This document shows positions 1-12,538 of a stretch of DNA of 64,000 bases, piece by piece. Numbering within the stretch: position 1 is the stretch's first letter; each line of letters starts with the position of its first letter. The stretch is from Derxia lacustris. Lineage in GTDB: Bacteria > Pseudomonadota > Gammaproteobacteria > Burkholderiales > Burkholderiaceae_E. The translations under genes and the position numbers were made by a program. Location: positions 1-64,000 of the forward strand of contig NZ_MUHU01000009.1 of assembly GCF_002105195.1 (NCBI RefSeq), given 5' to 3'. The notes beneath the pieces were generated by a model. That model worked only from the letters and a program-made list of their open reading frames with translations. It did no database searches and was not told the DNA's origin.

Positions 1-129
1 GCTTGCCAACTAGCGATGTTCTGGTTATAGTCGATGGCTCAGCTGTTGCTGAACGATGATTTCGCTGCTGAGGAAGCAGGGCCGCAAGGTTTGCCGAGAT
101 GGCAGCGAAATAAAAAAGTTCAAAAACAG

Positions 130-158
130 TTGACGGTGAGAAAAAAGCAGTGCATAAT
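130..158 (+). promoter_or_regulatory. rrn operon sigma-70 promoter
   Basis: A near-consensus -35 box TTGACG (130-135) is followed by a 17-base spacer and a -10 box CATAAT (153-158). The A-rich stretch just upstream (about 108-129) looks like an UP element. Transcription would start near 165, about 230 bases before the mature 16S rRNA, a normal length for an rRNA leader. Seen directly; the activity is inferred. Confidence 0.75.
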
Positions 159-226
159 CTCGCCTCTCTGCTGATGACGACGCGGCGCCAAGCAAGGCGA
201 AGCAAGTTGTAGGTAGATTGCAGTAT

Positions 227-238
227 CGCTCTTTAACA
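227..238 (+). promoter_or_regulatory. rrn leader boxA antiterminator
   Basis: CGCTCTTTAACA matches the bacterial boxA consensus TGCTCTTTAACA at 11 of 12 positions. In the leader RNA boxA binds NusB/NusE and protects rRNA transcription from Rho termination. A second copy lies before the 23S gene at 2262-2273. Confidence 0.75.
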
Positions 239-241
239 AGT

Positions 242-266
242 TAACAGCCGATAAGTGTGGGCGTTT
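242..266 (+). other. Pre-16S processing stem, 5' arm (3' arm 1948-1972)
   Basis: The 25 bases at 242-266 are the reverse complement of 1948-1972 with a single mismatch. The arms flank the 16S gene and would form the long helix that RNase III cuts to release pre-16S RNA. The pairing is read directly; RNase III cleavage is established for rrn operons in general. Confidence 0.85.
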
Positions 267-397
267 GTTGTGATGGGGCTGCATGCCGCGAGGCGCGCAG
301 TGTGCTCAAAGCAATAAAGGCTCACAAAAAAGTAAGGTGAAAACCTGAAATTTCGTTGAGTCGCGACCTTACGAAAGTAAGGGCAATAAGCATGATT

Positions 398-1931
<1,534 letters not shown>

Positions 1932-2038
1932 GAGTATCTCACTCAATAAACGCCCACTCTTATCGGCTGTTAGAAAAGTCTGTCTGAAGGGTGCACCTGG
2001 AAAGACTAGGTGCGCAGGACTCCTGTGTTTGATAAGGA

Positions 2039-2115
2039 GGGTCTGTAGCTCAGTCGGTTAGAGCACCGTCTTGATAAGGCGGGGGTCGTTGGTTCGAATC
2101 CAACCAGACCCACCA
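2039..2115 (+). tRNA. ileT: tRNA-Ile (GAT anticodon)
   Basis: This is a 77-base cloverleaf. The acceptor arms GGGTCTG and CAGACCC pair, the anticodon loop is CTTGATAAG with GAT, the T arm is GGTTCGAATCC, and the CCA end is encoded. It sits in the 16S-23S spacer, the usual place for tRNA-Ile in proteobacterial rrn operons. Confidence 0.97.
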
Positions 2116-2128
2116 ACATTATCCAACT

Positions 2129-2204
2129 GGGGGTGTAGCTCAGCTGGGAGAGCACCTGCTTTGCAAGCAGGGGGTCATCGGTTCGATCCCGTTCACCTCC
2201 ACCA
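2129..2204 (+). tRNA. alaT: tRNA-Ala (TGC anticodon)
   Basis: This is a 76-base cloverleaf with acceptor arm GGGGGTG, anticodon loop TTTGCAA (TGC), T arm GGTTCGATCCC and an encoded CCA. It lies 13 bases after tRNA-Ile in the same spacer, the usual Ile-Ala order. Confidence 0.97.
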
Positions 2205-2217
2205 AAACTCTTCAGAC

Positions 2218-2250
2218 GCATTGCGATAGCGAAAGTCACTATCGCAATGC
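2218..2250 (+). other. 12-bp perfect hairpin in the tRNA-Ala/23S spacer
   Basis: GCATTGCGATAG (2218-2229) pairs perfectly with CTATCGCAATGC (2239-2250) across a 9-base loop. It has no T-tract, so it is not a normal terminator. It stands between tRNA-Ala and the second boxA and may be a processing signal. Confidence 0.6.
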
Positions 2251-2261
2251 CATTAGGCTTT

Positions 2262-2273
2262 TGTTCTTTAACA
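2262..2273 (+). promoter_or_regulatory. Spacer boxA antiterminator before 23S
   Basis: TGTTCTTTAACA matches the boxA consensus at 11 of 12 positions. It is directly followed by the 5' arm of the 23S processing stem (2273-2288), the standard arrangement in proteobacterial rrn spacers. Confidence 0.75.
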
Positions 2274-2288
2274 ATTTAGAAGAAGCAA
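2273..2288 (+). other. Pre-23S processing stem, 5' arm (3' arm 5359-5374)
   Basis: The 16 bases at 2273-2288 are exactly complementary to 5359-5374, on the far side of the 23S gene. A second inner complementarity joins about 2398-2413 to 5281-5296 at the mature ends of 23S. Together they form the RNase III substrate of pre-23S RNA. Confidence 0.8.
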
Positions 2289-2409
2289 ATACAGAAATCA
2301 GCAAGAAATTGCTGATTCATGGGTTGTGATTGCATCAGCCAGAAATACTGGCAGCAGCATTTTGCTCAACCTATAGCATTGGAATCGTAAAGATTCTCCA
2401 AGGTTATAG

Positions 2410-5286
<2,877 letters not shown>

Positions 5287-5432
5287 ATAACCTTGGTGTA
5301 TGCCAATGGTCGATCAGAATGTCGCTAACAATGCGATCACTCCCCAACTCTGTAGCAATTGCTTCTTCTAAATTGGATTTCTTGATCGAGTGCTCGTCTC
5401 TTGACCGTACTTAACAAGAAATCGACAAGTTA

Positions 5433-5546
5433 TGCCTGACGACCATAGCGAGGTGGTCCCACTCCTTCCCATCCCGAACAGGACAGTGAAACGCCTCCGC
5501 GCCGATGATAGTGCGGTTCCCGTGTGAAAGTAGGTCATCGTCAGGC
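5433..5546 (+). rRNA. rrf: 5S ribosomal RNA
   Basis: TGCCTGACG at the 5' end pairs with CGTCAGGC at the 3' end, and the conserved GGTGGTCCCA and CCGAAC...AGTGAAACG blocks lie between them. It follows 23S by about 146 bases, as expected for the last gene of an rrn operon. Confidence 0.95.
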
Positions 5547-5556
5547 TCCTCCTCTG

Positions 5557-5588
5557 AAAGGGGCGACTCAACTCTGAGTCGCCCCTTT
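5557..5588 (+). terminator. Rho-independent terminator of the rrn operon
   Basis: A 14-bp stem (5557-5570 with 5575-5588) closes a 4-base loop ACTC. The 3' arm runs into TTTT and further T-rich sequence. It starts 11 bases after 5S. Confidence 0.92.
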
Positions 5589-5632
5589 TGCTTTGCCATC
5601 TCTTCTCAAGCCGTGTGAGACCGTCAATGCAT

Positions 5633-5690
5633 GTCGAGTGCGCCTGGATTTCACTCGACTAGCCTTGATCGAGCCGACCTCGGATTTCAC
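5633..5690. other. Intergenic region with small inverted repeats between rrn and the binding-protein gene
   Basis: GTCGAGTG (5633-5640) pairs with CACTCGAC (5652-5659), and GGATTTCAC occurs twice (5646-5654 and 5682-5690). This lies downstream of the minus-strand binding-protein gene and may end its transcript. No gene is seen between 5589 and 5738. Confidence 0.35.
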
Positions 5691-5738
5691 GCCGAGTCTT
5701 GGTGTCGATTTCGCGCGTGCGGAAATTGGCGAATGAGC

Positions 5739-6713
5739 TCAGCGCTTGCCGGGCTGAAATAGCGCTACTGCCGAAGCATCGACCCGCTTGGGCAGCAGTT
5801 TCTCGGCCAGAAAGGCGTCTGCGATGCGCTGCTGTTCGTCGAGCGAGCCGGGCCGAACTGCCTGCACGTCATAGCTGCGGCGGCCGTTGGCTACCTCGAT
5901 GGTGTCGGCGTCGAGGCCCCAGGCCGGGCTGAGCAGGGCGGCGGCTTCCTTCGGGTTCTGCTTGGTCCATTGGCCGGTGCGGCGCAGCTCGTCGAACAGC
6001 GCTTGCAGCACGTCGCCGTGGGCACGTGCGTAGGGCGTTGATGCGAGGTAGTAGCGCTGATAACTGGCCAGATTGCGGCCATCGGCCAGCACGCGTGCGC
6101 CGGCCTGGCGCTGGGCAGCGGCCAGGAACGGATCCCACACCACCCATGCATCGAGCGCGCCGCGTTCGAAAGCCGCGCGGCCATCGGCCGGCGCCAGATA
6201 GGCCGGCGTGATGTCGGCAAAGCTAAGCCCCACGCTTTGCAGCGCCGCCAGCAGCAGGTAGTGCGCGCCGGCGGCCTTGGCAAAGCCCACGCGCTTGCCC
6301 TTGAGGTCGGCTAGCGTCTGCAGGGGCGAATCGCCCTTGACCAGAATGGCCTGGGCTGCCGGCGAGGCGGTCTCGCGCGCGACGAAGGTGAGATCGGCGC
6401 CGGCCGCCTGCGCGAACACCGGCACCGTGTCGGCCACGTCGGCACTGAAATCGACATTGCCGAGATTGAGCGCTTCGAGCAGCGGCAAGCCGCTGGCGAA
6501 CTCGTGCCAGCTGACGGTCACGCCCAGCGGCGCCAGCAGCGCGTCGAGGCTGCCGCGCGTCTTGATGACGGTGATGAGCGTGGACGACTTCTGATAGCCG
6601 ATGCGCAGCGTGCCGGTGGCGGCATGGCCGCGCGCGGGAAGTAATGCGCTGCCGGCCAATGCGCCAAGGCTGGCAAGCGCGTGGCGGCGGTCGTGACGGA
6701 AGAAGGAGGTCAT
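5739..6713 (-). CDS. Sulfonate/aryl-sulfonate-type ABC substrate-binding protein (SsuA/NrtT family)
   Basis: A 324-residue periplasmic binding protein of the SsuA/TauA/NMT1 family. These proteins capture aliphatic or aromatic sulfonates for an ABC importer. The N-terminus shows a basic stretch, a hydrophobic core (ALASLGALAGSALLPA) and a cleavage-like ARGHAA site, so it is exported, possibly by Tat. After that come LRIGYQKSST and the hinge segment DAWVVWDPFLAAA, both typical of SsuA. I placed the start at the ATG directly before the signal peptide and behind an AGAAGGAGG-like run; a longer reading frame upstream lacks protein character. It is divergent from the monooxygenase operon and shares a 12-base motif in its upstream region with the binding-protein pair at 41.7-43.7 kb. 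No permease or ATPase gene is adjacent. The substrate is inferred from family and context. Confidence 0.85.
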   Translation of the reverse strand: MTSFFRHDRRHALASLGALAGSALLPARGHAATGTLRIGYQKSSTLITVIKTRGSLDALLAPLGVTVSWHEFASGLPLLEALNLGNVDFSADVADTVPVFAQAAGADLTFVARETASPAAQAILVKGDSPLQTLADLKGKRVGFAKAAGAHYLLLAALQSVGLSFADITPAYLAPADGRAAFERGALDAWVVWDPFLAAAQRQAGARVLADGRNLASYQRYYLASTPYARAHGDVLQALFDELRRTGQWTKQNPKEAAALLSPAWGLDADTIEVANGRRSYDVQAVRPGSLDEQQRIADAFLAEKLLPKRVDASAVALFQPGKR

Positions 6714-6868
6714 GCGGATGTGTCCTGTCTGATGATGGGTCGGCCCGAGGCTAGGCAGGCACTGCTTGCTTTCAAACAGCGTGAAAGGCGTTTGAATGTG
6801 ACCGGAAGTTGTGACTGCAACCCCGCTCCATCGCGCTGTTTGATGACAAACACGCATGACTTGAGCTG

Positions 6869-6900
6869 ATAAACATATTCAAACAGCATCTTCATGCTGT
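6869..6900. promoter_or_regulatory. Putative sulfur-regulon operator (AT-rich motif plus palindrome)
   Basis: ATAAACATATTCA (6869-6881) is followed at once by the palindrome ACAGCAT-CTTC-ATGCTGT (6883-6900). The 12-mer TAAACATATTCA recurs exactly at 43782-43793, and AAACAGCAT recurs there in the opposite orientation. It lies between the divergent binding-protein and monooxygenase genes, where a CysB/AsfR/SsuR-like LysR activator could bind. The repeat is observed; the regulator is inferred. Confidence 0.45.
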
Positions 6901-6956
6901 CCGTCGGCCGCACCTATCGTCCTTGCCTTCAACACGAAAGGGCAACGGAGCGACAC

Positions 6957-8363
6957 ATGACGGAAAGAAGCATCAGGCTGGGCGCGGTACTGATCGGCGC
7001 GGGCACAGCCCCCGAAGCCTGGCGCGCGCCGGACGCGCAGGCCGACGCCAGCATCGACATCGACTGGTATCGCGCCAAGGCGCGGCTGGCCGAGGACGCG
7101 AAGTTCGACTTCGTGTTCATCGTCGACAGCACCTTCATCACACCCGACTCGGCGCCGCATTTCCTCAACCGGCTGGAGCCGCTGACGCTGCTGTCGGCGC
7201 TGGCCGGCGTTACCTCGCGCATCGGGCTGGTCGGCACGCTCACCACTTCGTACAGCGAGCCGTTCACGGTCGCGCGCCAGTACGCCTCGCTCGATCTCAT
7301 CAGCCACGGGCGCGCCGGCTGGAACGTGGTGACCACCGGCCTCGAAGGCGCGGCCGGCAACTACGGCCGCGAAGCCCATTTCGACCACGGCGAGCGCTAC
7401 CGGCGCGCGCACGAGCATCTGCAAGTCGTGCGCGGCCTCTGGGACTCCTACGAGGACGACGCCTTCCCGCGCGACAAGGCCAGCGGCCAGTTCCTCGACC
7501 GCGACCGGCTGCATGCGCTCAACCATCGCGGCGAGTTCTTCTCAGTGACCGGGCCGCTCAACATCTCGCGCTCGGCCCAGGGCCAGCCGGTGATCTTCCA
7601 GGCCGGCGGCTCGGAATCGGGGCGCGATCTGGCAGCGCGCACCGCCGATGCGATCTTCACGATGTCCGAGGACTTCGAGGAGGCGCACGTCTTCCGCGCC
7701 GACATTCGCCGTCGCGCCGCCGAGGCCGGCCGCGATCCCGATTCGATTCTCGTGTTCCCCGGCATCCGGCCGCTGCTGCGCGCGACCGACGCCGAAGCCG
7801 AGGCCGAATACCGCCGGCGTGCCGACGCGGTGAGCCTGGACCATGCGCTGGTGCAGCTCGGCCGGCCGTTCGGCTATTACGACTTCAGCCGCCACGATCT
7901 CGACGCGCCTTTCCCCGAGCTGGGCGACGCCGGCGCCAACGCCTATCGCAGCCACAGCGAGCGCATCAAGCGGCTGGCGCGCGACGAGGGCCTGACGCTG
8001 CGCCAGACCGCGTTGCGCCTGGCCACGCCGCGCAGCCCCTTCCTCGGCGCGCCGGCCACCGTGGCCGACACGGTCGAGCGCTGGTTCCGCGACGGCGCCG
8101 CCGACGGCTTCATCGTGGGCGTCGATCAGTCGAGCGATCTCGACCAGTTCGCGGCCCAGGTCGTGCCGCTGCTTCAGGCGCGCGGCCTGTTCCGGCGCGA
8201 ATACGAAGACACGACGCTGCGCGGCAACCTCGGCCTCGCGATTCCGGTCAACCGCCACACAGCGGCCCGGCGCGCGGCGGCCGAGGCGCTGGCCGGCGCG
8301 GCCGACGCCACCGCCTCCGCCAATGCAGCGGCCACCGTCGCCGAACCGGGAGTCGCGGCATGA
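6957..8363 (+). CDS. FMN-dependent LLM-class monooxygenase (NtaA/SnaA/DszA family)
   Basis: A 468-residue flavin monooxygenase of the bacterial-luciferase superfamily, in the NtaA/SnaA/DszA branch that uses FMNH2 and O2 to open C-S or C-N bonds. The N-terminus shows the beta-barrel start IRLGAVLIGAG. Around residues 100-125 comes SRIGLVGTLTTSYSEPFTVAR with the nearby GRAGWNVVTT, and later QAGGSESG, all hallmark blocks of this branch. The start is the ATG with ACGGAG upstream; earlier in-frame codons have no ribosome-binding site. The last codons overlap the TonB receptor start by 4 bases (ATGA), so the two are translationally coupled. In this context it probably desulfurises an imported organosulfur compound. 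The C-terminus ends in an Ala-rich tail. A flavin reductase partner is not seen in the window. Confidence 0.88.
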   Translation: MTERSIRLGAVLIGAGTAPEAWRAPDAQADASIDIDWYRAKARLAEDAKFDFVFIVDSTFITPDSAPHFLNRLEPLTLLSALAGVTSRIGLVGTLTTSYSEPFTVARQYASLDLISHGRAGWNVVTTGLEGAAGNYGREAHFDHGERYRRAHEHLQVVRGLWDSYEDDAFPRDKASGQFLDRDRLHALNHRGEFFSVTGPLNISRSAQGQPVIFQAGGSESGRDLAARTADAIFTMSEDFEEAHVFRADIRRRAAEAGRDPDSILVFPGIRPLLRATDAEAEAEYRRRADAVSLDHALVQLGRPFGYYDFSRHDLDAPFPELGDAGANAYRSHSERIKRLARDEGLTLRQTALRLATPRSPFLGAPATVADTVERWFRDGAADGFIVGVDQSSDLDQFAAQVVPLLQARGLFRREYEDTTLRGNLGLAIPVNRHTAARRAAAEALAGAADATASANAAATVAEPGVAA

Positions 8364-10876
8364 CGGCTGTCGCGCTCCGCCTGCGCCCGCTCGCGCTTGC
8401 TCTCGCCGCGCTGCCCGTGCTGGCCCAGGCCGCTGCGCCAACCCAGGTGCAGGACGTGGTCGTCACCACCGGCTTTCGCGGCGGCCAGATCGCCGTTGCC
8501 GACAGCCCCTCGCCGATCGACGTGATCGACGCCGAGCAGCTGCAACTCACCGGCAAGGCCAGCCTGCGCGAGATTCTCGGCACGCTGGTGCCGTCGTTCA
8601 CGGCGGCGGCCCAGCCCGGCGGCGGCACCTCGGCCAGCATCCGGCCCACGCGCATCCGCGGCCTGAGCGGCGATGCGCTGCTGGTGCTCATCAACGGCAA
8701 GCGGCGCCACGGCACGGCCGTGTACAACAACTTCGGCACCGGCAGCACGCCGGTCGATCTCGACCTCATCCCGATCTCGGCCATCGAGCGCATCGAGGTG
8801 CTGCGCGACGGCGCGGCGGCCCAGTACGGCTCGGATGCCATCGCCGGCGTGCTCAACATCATCCTCAAGCGCAACGACAGCGGCGGCACTGCGTCCGTCA
8901 CCGCCGGCCGGCAGGAAGACAGCCCCGGCGACCTGTTCCAGACCAGCATCAACAAGGGCTTCGCGCTCGGCGAGGACGGCGGCTTTGCCAGCCTGTCCTT
9001 CGACACGCGCTCGCAGGGCCCGTCCTACGCGGCCGGCGATGCCCAGGGCAGCTTCTACTACCCGCTGCTCAACGGTCAGCCCGTGGCCTACGGCACGCCC
9101 GGCGCCACGCCCGACCCGCGCGACGCCACCGTCGACCGCTTGCTGCAAAAGGGCTACGGCCGCTCCAACCGCGACCGCGTGCTCAACTTTGCTTACAACG
9201 CCGAGCTGCCGCTGTCGGCCGACCTGTCGCTGTACTCGTTTGCCACCTACAGCCATCGCAGCATTGTCGACACGCGCGGCACCTTCCGGCCCAACAGCGT
9301 CAGCTCGCTGCCCGAAGTCTTCCCCGACGGCTTCGCGGCCCAGCGCCTCATCAGCGAGCCCGACTACCAGCTCACGCTCGGCGGCAAGGGCCTGCTGGCC
9401 AGCTGGAACTGGGACCTGAGCAGCACCTACGGCCGCGACGCGGTGCGCCTCGGCGCGCAGAACACGCTCAACGCCTCGATCGGCCCGACCAGCCCCACGC
9501 GCTTCTACCTCGGCTCCATGCGCTTCCAGCAATGGACCAACAACCTCGACCTGACGCGCGCCTTCAACCTCGGCCTGCCCAACCCGGTGCAGGTGTCGGT
9601 CGGCGCCGAGCACCGCTGGGAACTGTGGGCCGAAGGCGCCGGCGAGCCCGACTCGTGGCGCGACGGCGGCTATGTGATTCCGTCGGGCCCGCGCGCCGGC
9701 CAGCGCCCGCCGGCCGGGCTGCAAAGCTTTGTCGGCAACCGCCCTGGCGATGCCAGCACCGTCACGCGCAACAGCGTCGCGGCCTATGTGGACCTGGGCA
9801 CCAAGTTCACCGAACGCTGGACCGCAAGCCTGGCCGGCCGCGCCGAGCATTACGACGACAGCTCGGGCAACACCGTGGCCGGCAAGCTGTCCACCCGCTA
9901 TGAGCTGACGCCGGGCTTTGCGCTGCGCGGCACGGTCAACAACGGCTTTCGCGCGCCGTCGCTGGCGCAGCAGGCGTTCTCGGTCACGCAGCAGACCTCG
10001 ATCCGCCTGCCGGACGGCAGTACCCAGAACCTGCTGGCGCAATACCTGCCGTCGTCGAGCGCGCTGGCGCAGGCGCTCGGCGCCAAGCCGCTCAAGCCCG
10101 AGAAGTCGCTCAACTTCAGCGTCGGCGCCACCTGGGAGCCGGTCAAGACCGCGCGCGTCACGCTCGACGCCTACGAAATCCTGGTCGACGACCTGATCGT
10201 GAAGGGCGAGAACCTGGTCGACGGCGCCGGCTCCACGCTCGTGCGCGACCGGCTCGCCTCGCTCGGCTACAGCAATCTCTACGCCGCGCAATACAACGCC
10301 AACGCCGCCGACGTGAAGGTGCGCGGCGTCGATCTGGCATCGGAGCTGACCCAGGACCTGGGCAGCTACGGGCTGGTCCGCTGGTCGGCGCAGTACAGCT
10401 ACAACCGGCTCAACATCCGCCGCATCAAGGACAACCCGGCCGAGCTGGGTTTTCTGGGCTCGCGCTATGTGGTGTTCGGCCGCCAGGCCCAGCTCACGCT
10501 CACCGAGTCGGCGCCGCGCGACAAGCTGCTGCTCGGCAGCAACTGGTCGCAGGGGCCGTTCGGCGTGAACCTGCGGCTCACGCGCTTTGGCAAGTATCTG
10601 GAGCCGGGCACGACCGTCGCGCTGGACCGCCGCTTCAGCGCCAAGTGGATTACCGATACCGACCTGTCGTGGCGCATGACGAAGACGCTCACGGCCGCGA
10701 TCGGCGCCAACAACCTGTTCGGCATCCGGCCCGACCGCCAGCCGGTCTCGGCTACGCAGACCGGCCTGGGCAGCGCGCTGCCGACGCTTGCAGACGCGAG
10801 CAACAACTACGGCAGCTACAGCCCGTTCGGCCTCAACGGCGGCTTCTATTACGGCCGCCTGAGCTACGACTTCTGA
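8360..10876 (+). CDS. TonB-dependent outer-membrane receptor
   Basis: An 838-residue outer-membrane transporter. It has a signal peptide (LALALAALPVLAQA) and a possible TonB box QDVVVTTG close to the mature N-terminus. The plug domain follows, with LREILGTLVPSF, RIRGLSG and IERIEVLRDGAAAQYGSDA leading into VLNIILK at about residues 155-175. The C-terminal beta-barrel ends in the classical aromatic residue (YYGRLSYDF). Receptors of this type usually bring in siderophores or vitamins, but TonB receptors in sulfate-starvation regulons (SftP of Pseudomonas putida) carry sulfate esters. The coupling to a monooxygenase upstream and a TauD/AtsK-like dioxygenase downstream points to an organosulfur ligand. 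tonB-exbB-exbD lie at 53.5-55.6 kb in the same island. Confidence 0.9.
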   Translation: MTAVALRLRPLALALAALPVLAQAAAPTQVQDVVVTTGFRGGQIAVADSPSPIDVIDAEQLQLTGKASLREILGTLVPSFTAAAQPGGGTSASIRPTRIRGLSGDALLVLINGKRRHGTAVYNNFGTGSTPVDLDLIPISAIERIEVLRDGAAAQYGSDAIAGVLNIILKRNDSGGTASVTAGRQEDSPGDLFQTSINKGFALGEDGGFASLSFDTRSQGPSYAAGDAQGSFYYPLLNGQPVAYGTPGATPDPRDATVDRLLQKGYGRSNRDRVLNFAYNAELPLSADLSLYSFATYSHRSIVDTRGTFRPNSVSSLPEVFPDGFAAQRLISEPDYQLTLGGKGLLASWNWDLSSTYGRDAVRLGAQNTLNASIGPTSPTRFYLGSMRFQQWTNNLDLTRAFNLGLPNPVQVSVGAEHRWELWAEGAGEPDSWRDGGYVIPSGPRAGQRPPAGLQSFVGNRPGDASTVTRNSVAAYVDLGTKFTERWTASLAGRAEHYDDSSGNTVAGKLSTRYELTPGFALRGTVNNGFRAPSLAQQAFSVTQQTSIRLPDGSTQNLLAQYLPSSSALAQALGAKPLKPEKSLNFSVGATWEPVKTARVTLDAYEILVDDLIVKGENLVDGAGSTLVRDRLASLGYSNLYAAQYNANAADVKVRGVDLASELTQDLGSYGLVRWSAQYSYNRLNIRRIKDNPAELGFLGSRYVVFGRQAQLTLTESAPRDKLLLGSNWSQGPFGVNLRLTRFGKYLEPGTTVALDRRFSAKWITDTDLSWRMTKTLTAAIGANNLFGIRPDRQPVSATQTGLGSALPTLADASNNYGSYSPFGLNGGFYYGRLSYDF

Positions 10877-10901
10877 GCCCCATCCACGAGGAGACCCGCG
10901 C

Positions 10902-11741
10902 ATGTCCACCGTCATCGCCCCCGTCAATGCCGTCGCGCAGCTGGTCGTGCGCCCGCTCGAACCCACCATCGGCGCAGAGCTCTCGGGCATCGACCTGCGC
11001 CAGCCGCTCGGCACCGCGCTGCGCGACGAGATCAAGGCGCTGCTGCTCAGGCACCGCGTGCTGTTCTTCCGCGACCAGCCCATCGACAGCGAGCAGCAGA
11101 TCGCCTTCGCGCGCCAGTTCGGCAAGGTCTACGAGCATCCGACCACCAGCCGCGTGCGCGCCGGCGTGCCCGACTCGCACCGCATTTCGGCGGTGGAGGC
11201 GCGCCAGCTCTACAACCCCACGTCGGGCCGCTGGCATACCGACACCAGCTGGCTGGTGCGCCCGACCTGGGGCGCGATCCTGCGCGACATCGATCTGCCG
11301 CCCACCGGCGGCGACACGATCTGGGCCGACGGCCATGCCGTGTACGAGGCGCTGCCCGAGGCGCTGAAGCAGAAGATCGACGGCCTCTACGTCACGCACG
11401 ACTTCCAGAGCTCGCTCAAGCGCGCCGGCATCGATTACCCGATCGTCGCCCATCCGCTGGTCAAGACCCATCCCGAGACCGGCGAGAAGATCGTCTGGGC
11501 CAACTGGTCGATGGCGCCGTGGGTGGTGGGCTGGGACCGTGCCGACAGCAAGGCGCTGCTCGACGAACTGCTCGGCTACTACGCCCGGCCCGAGTTCCAG
11601 GTGCGCTTCAAGTGGACACCGCATTCGGTCGTGTTCTGGGACAACCGCGCCGGCCTGCACTACCCGGTGACCAACTACGGCGACTACCCGCGCGAGCTGG
11701 AACGCGTGCTCATCGAAGACCACGAGGCGCTGCCGCACTGA
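10902..11741 (+). CDS. TauD/AtsK-type Fe(II)/2-oxoglutarate dioxygenase
   Basis: A 279-residue member of the TauD/TfdA family. These enzymes hydroxylate the carbon next to sulfur in taurine, alkanesulfonates or alkyl sulfate esters (AtsK), and sulfite or sulfate then leaves. The iron ligands are visible as H112-T-D114 and the distal H253 in WDNRAGLHYP; arginines R264 and R268 are placed to bind 2-oxoglutarate. Length and motif spacing match TauD (about 283 residues). GAGGAG stands ahead of the start codon. It is third in the operon after the TonB receptor. Taurine, alkanesulfonate and alkyl sulfate cannot be told apart from sequence alone; the neighbouring receptor resembles the sulfate-ester regulon arrangement, which favours an AtsK-like role. 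Confidence 0.88.
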   Translation: MSTVIAPVNAVAQLVVRPLEPTIGAELSGIDLRQPLGTALRDEIKALLLRHRVLFFRDQPIDSEQQIAFARQFGKVYEHPTTSRVRAGVPDSHRISAVEARQLYNPTSGRWHTDTSWLVRPTWGAILRDIDLPPTGGDTIWADGHAVYEALPEALKQKIDGLYVTHDFQSSLKRAGIDYPIVAHPLVKTHPETGEKIVWANWSMAPWVVGWDRADSKALLDELLGYYARPEFQVRFKWTPHSVVFWDNRAGLHYPVTNYGDYPRELERVLIEDHEALPH

Positions 11742-11760
11742 GCGGCGACGGAGGATGCCC

Positions 11761-12435
11761 ATGCCCGAAGAATCCCTGCACCAGCTGTTCCGCGAGCTGC
11801 ACGCCCACCGCGTGAAGACCATGGACCCGGCCGCGCTGGCCATCAACATCAACCAGCGCGCCACCCTCGTGCGCGACGCCAATTACGCCGGCTTCGTGAA
11901 GGCCGGCGACGTGCTCGACGACTTCCGCCTGCACGAGGTGGACGGCAGCCTGCTCTCGCTCGACGTGCTGCTGGCGCACGGACCGGTGGTGCTGGTGTTC
12001 TTCCGCTTCGAGGGCTGCCCGGCCTGCAACCTGGCCTTGCCCTACTACCAGCGCAATCTGCTCGGCCCCGCGCGCGAGCTGGGTGCGACGCTGGTGGCGG
12101 TGAGTCCGCAGGTGCCCGACAAGCTCGGCGCGATCAAGCGGCGGCATGACCTCGGCTTCTTCGTGGCGAGCGATGCGGGCAATGCGCTCGCGCGGCGGCT
12201 CGGCATCGTCTACGAGTTCGATCAGCCGTCGAAGGACGCGGCAATTGCGCGCGGCACGCCGATCGGCGAGGTGACAGGTACCGGCACCTGGGAATTGCCG
12301 ATGCCGACGGTAGTGGTCATCGGAGCAGGGCGGCGGGTGGTGTTCGCCGATGTGCATCCGGATTGGCTGCTGCGGACGGAGGCGGGGGCGGTGGTTGCGG
12401 CGTTGGAGTCGTTGCGGGTGGAGGTGCAGGAGTGA
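11761..12435 (+). CDS. Peroxiredoxin-like (AhpC/TSA-fold) protein
   Basis: A 224-residue thioredoxin-fold protein of the peroxiredoxin-like AhpC/TSA group. An N-terminal helical part (residues 1-45) leads to the core strand VVLVFFRFEGCPACN with C86-P-A-C89. The pair is CxxC rather than the single peroxidatic Cys of classical AhpC, so disulfide reduction is as possible as peroxide removal. It is last in the operon and could deal with peroxide from uncoupled flavin monooxygenases, or with thiol products. I chose the second ATG because GGAGG lies 6 bases before it and directly abuts the first ATG. It ends shortly before the AT-richer block of hypothetical genes. Confidence 0.8.
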   Translation: MPEESLHQLFRELHAHRVKTMDPAALAININQRATLVRDANYAGFVKAGDVLDDFRLHEVDGSLLSLDVLLAHGPVVLVFFRFEGCPACNLALPYYQRNLLGPARELGATLVAVSPQVPDKLGAIKRRHDLGFFVASDAGNALARRLGIVYEFDQPSKDAAIARGTPIGEVTGTGTWELPMPTVVVIGAGRRVVFADVHPDWLLRTEAGAVVAALESLRVEVQE

Positions 12436-12538
12436 TTCGCTGCACTTGCGTCGCATTGGCGCGCGATGCGGCTATTGGCATGCGGGAATGGCTGGCGCCG
12501 GTTGTGAACCGTATCCCGTGCAAGTTTTCAATTCCAGG

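Noticed and set aside
6923..8359. Long Arg/Pro/Ala-rich frame running into the TonB receptor
   Set aside because: It is the out-of-frame shadow of the monooxygenase gene; the receptor's signal peptide begins at 8360.
8174..11125. 983-codon frame on the minus strand opposite the TonB receptor
   Set aside because: High-GC antisense shadow with Ala/Arg/Val bias and no domain.
12436..12538. Possible terminator after the peroxiredoxin-like gene
   Set aside because: Only weak imperfect pairing was found and there is no T-tract.
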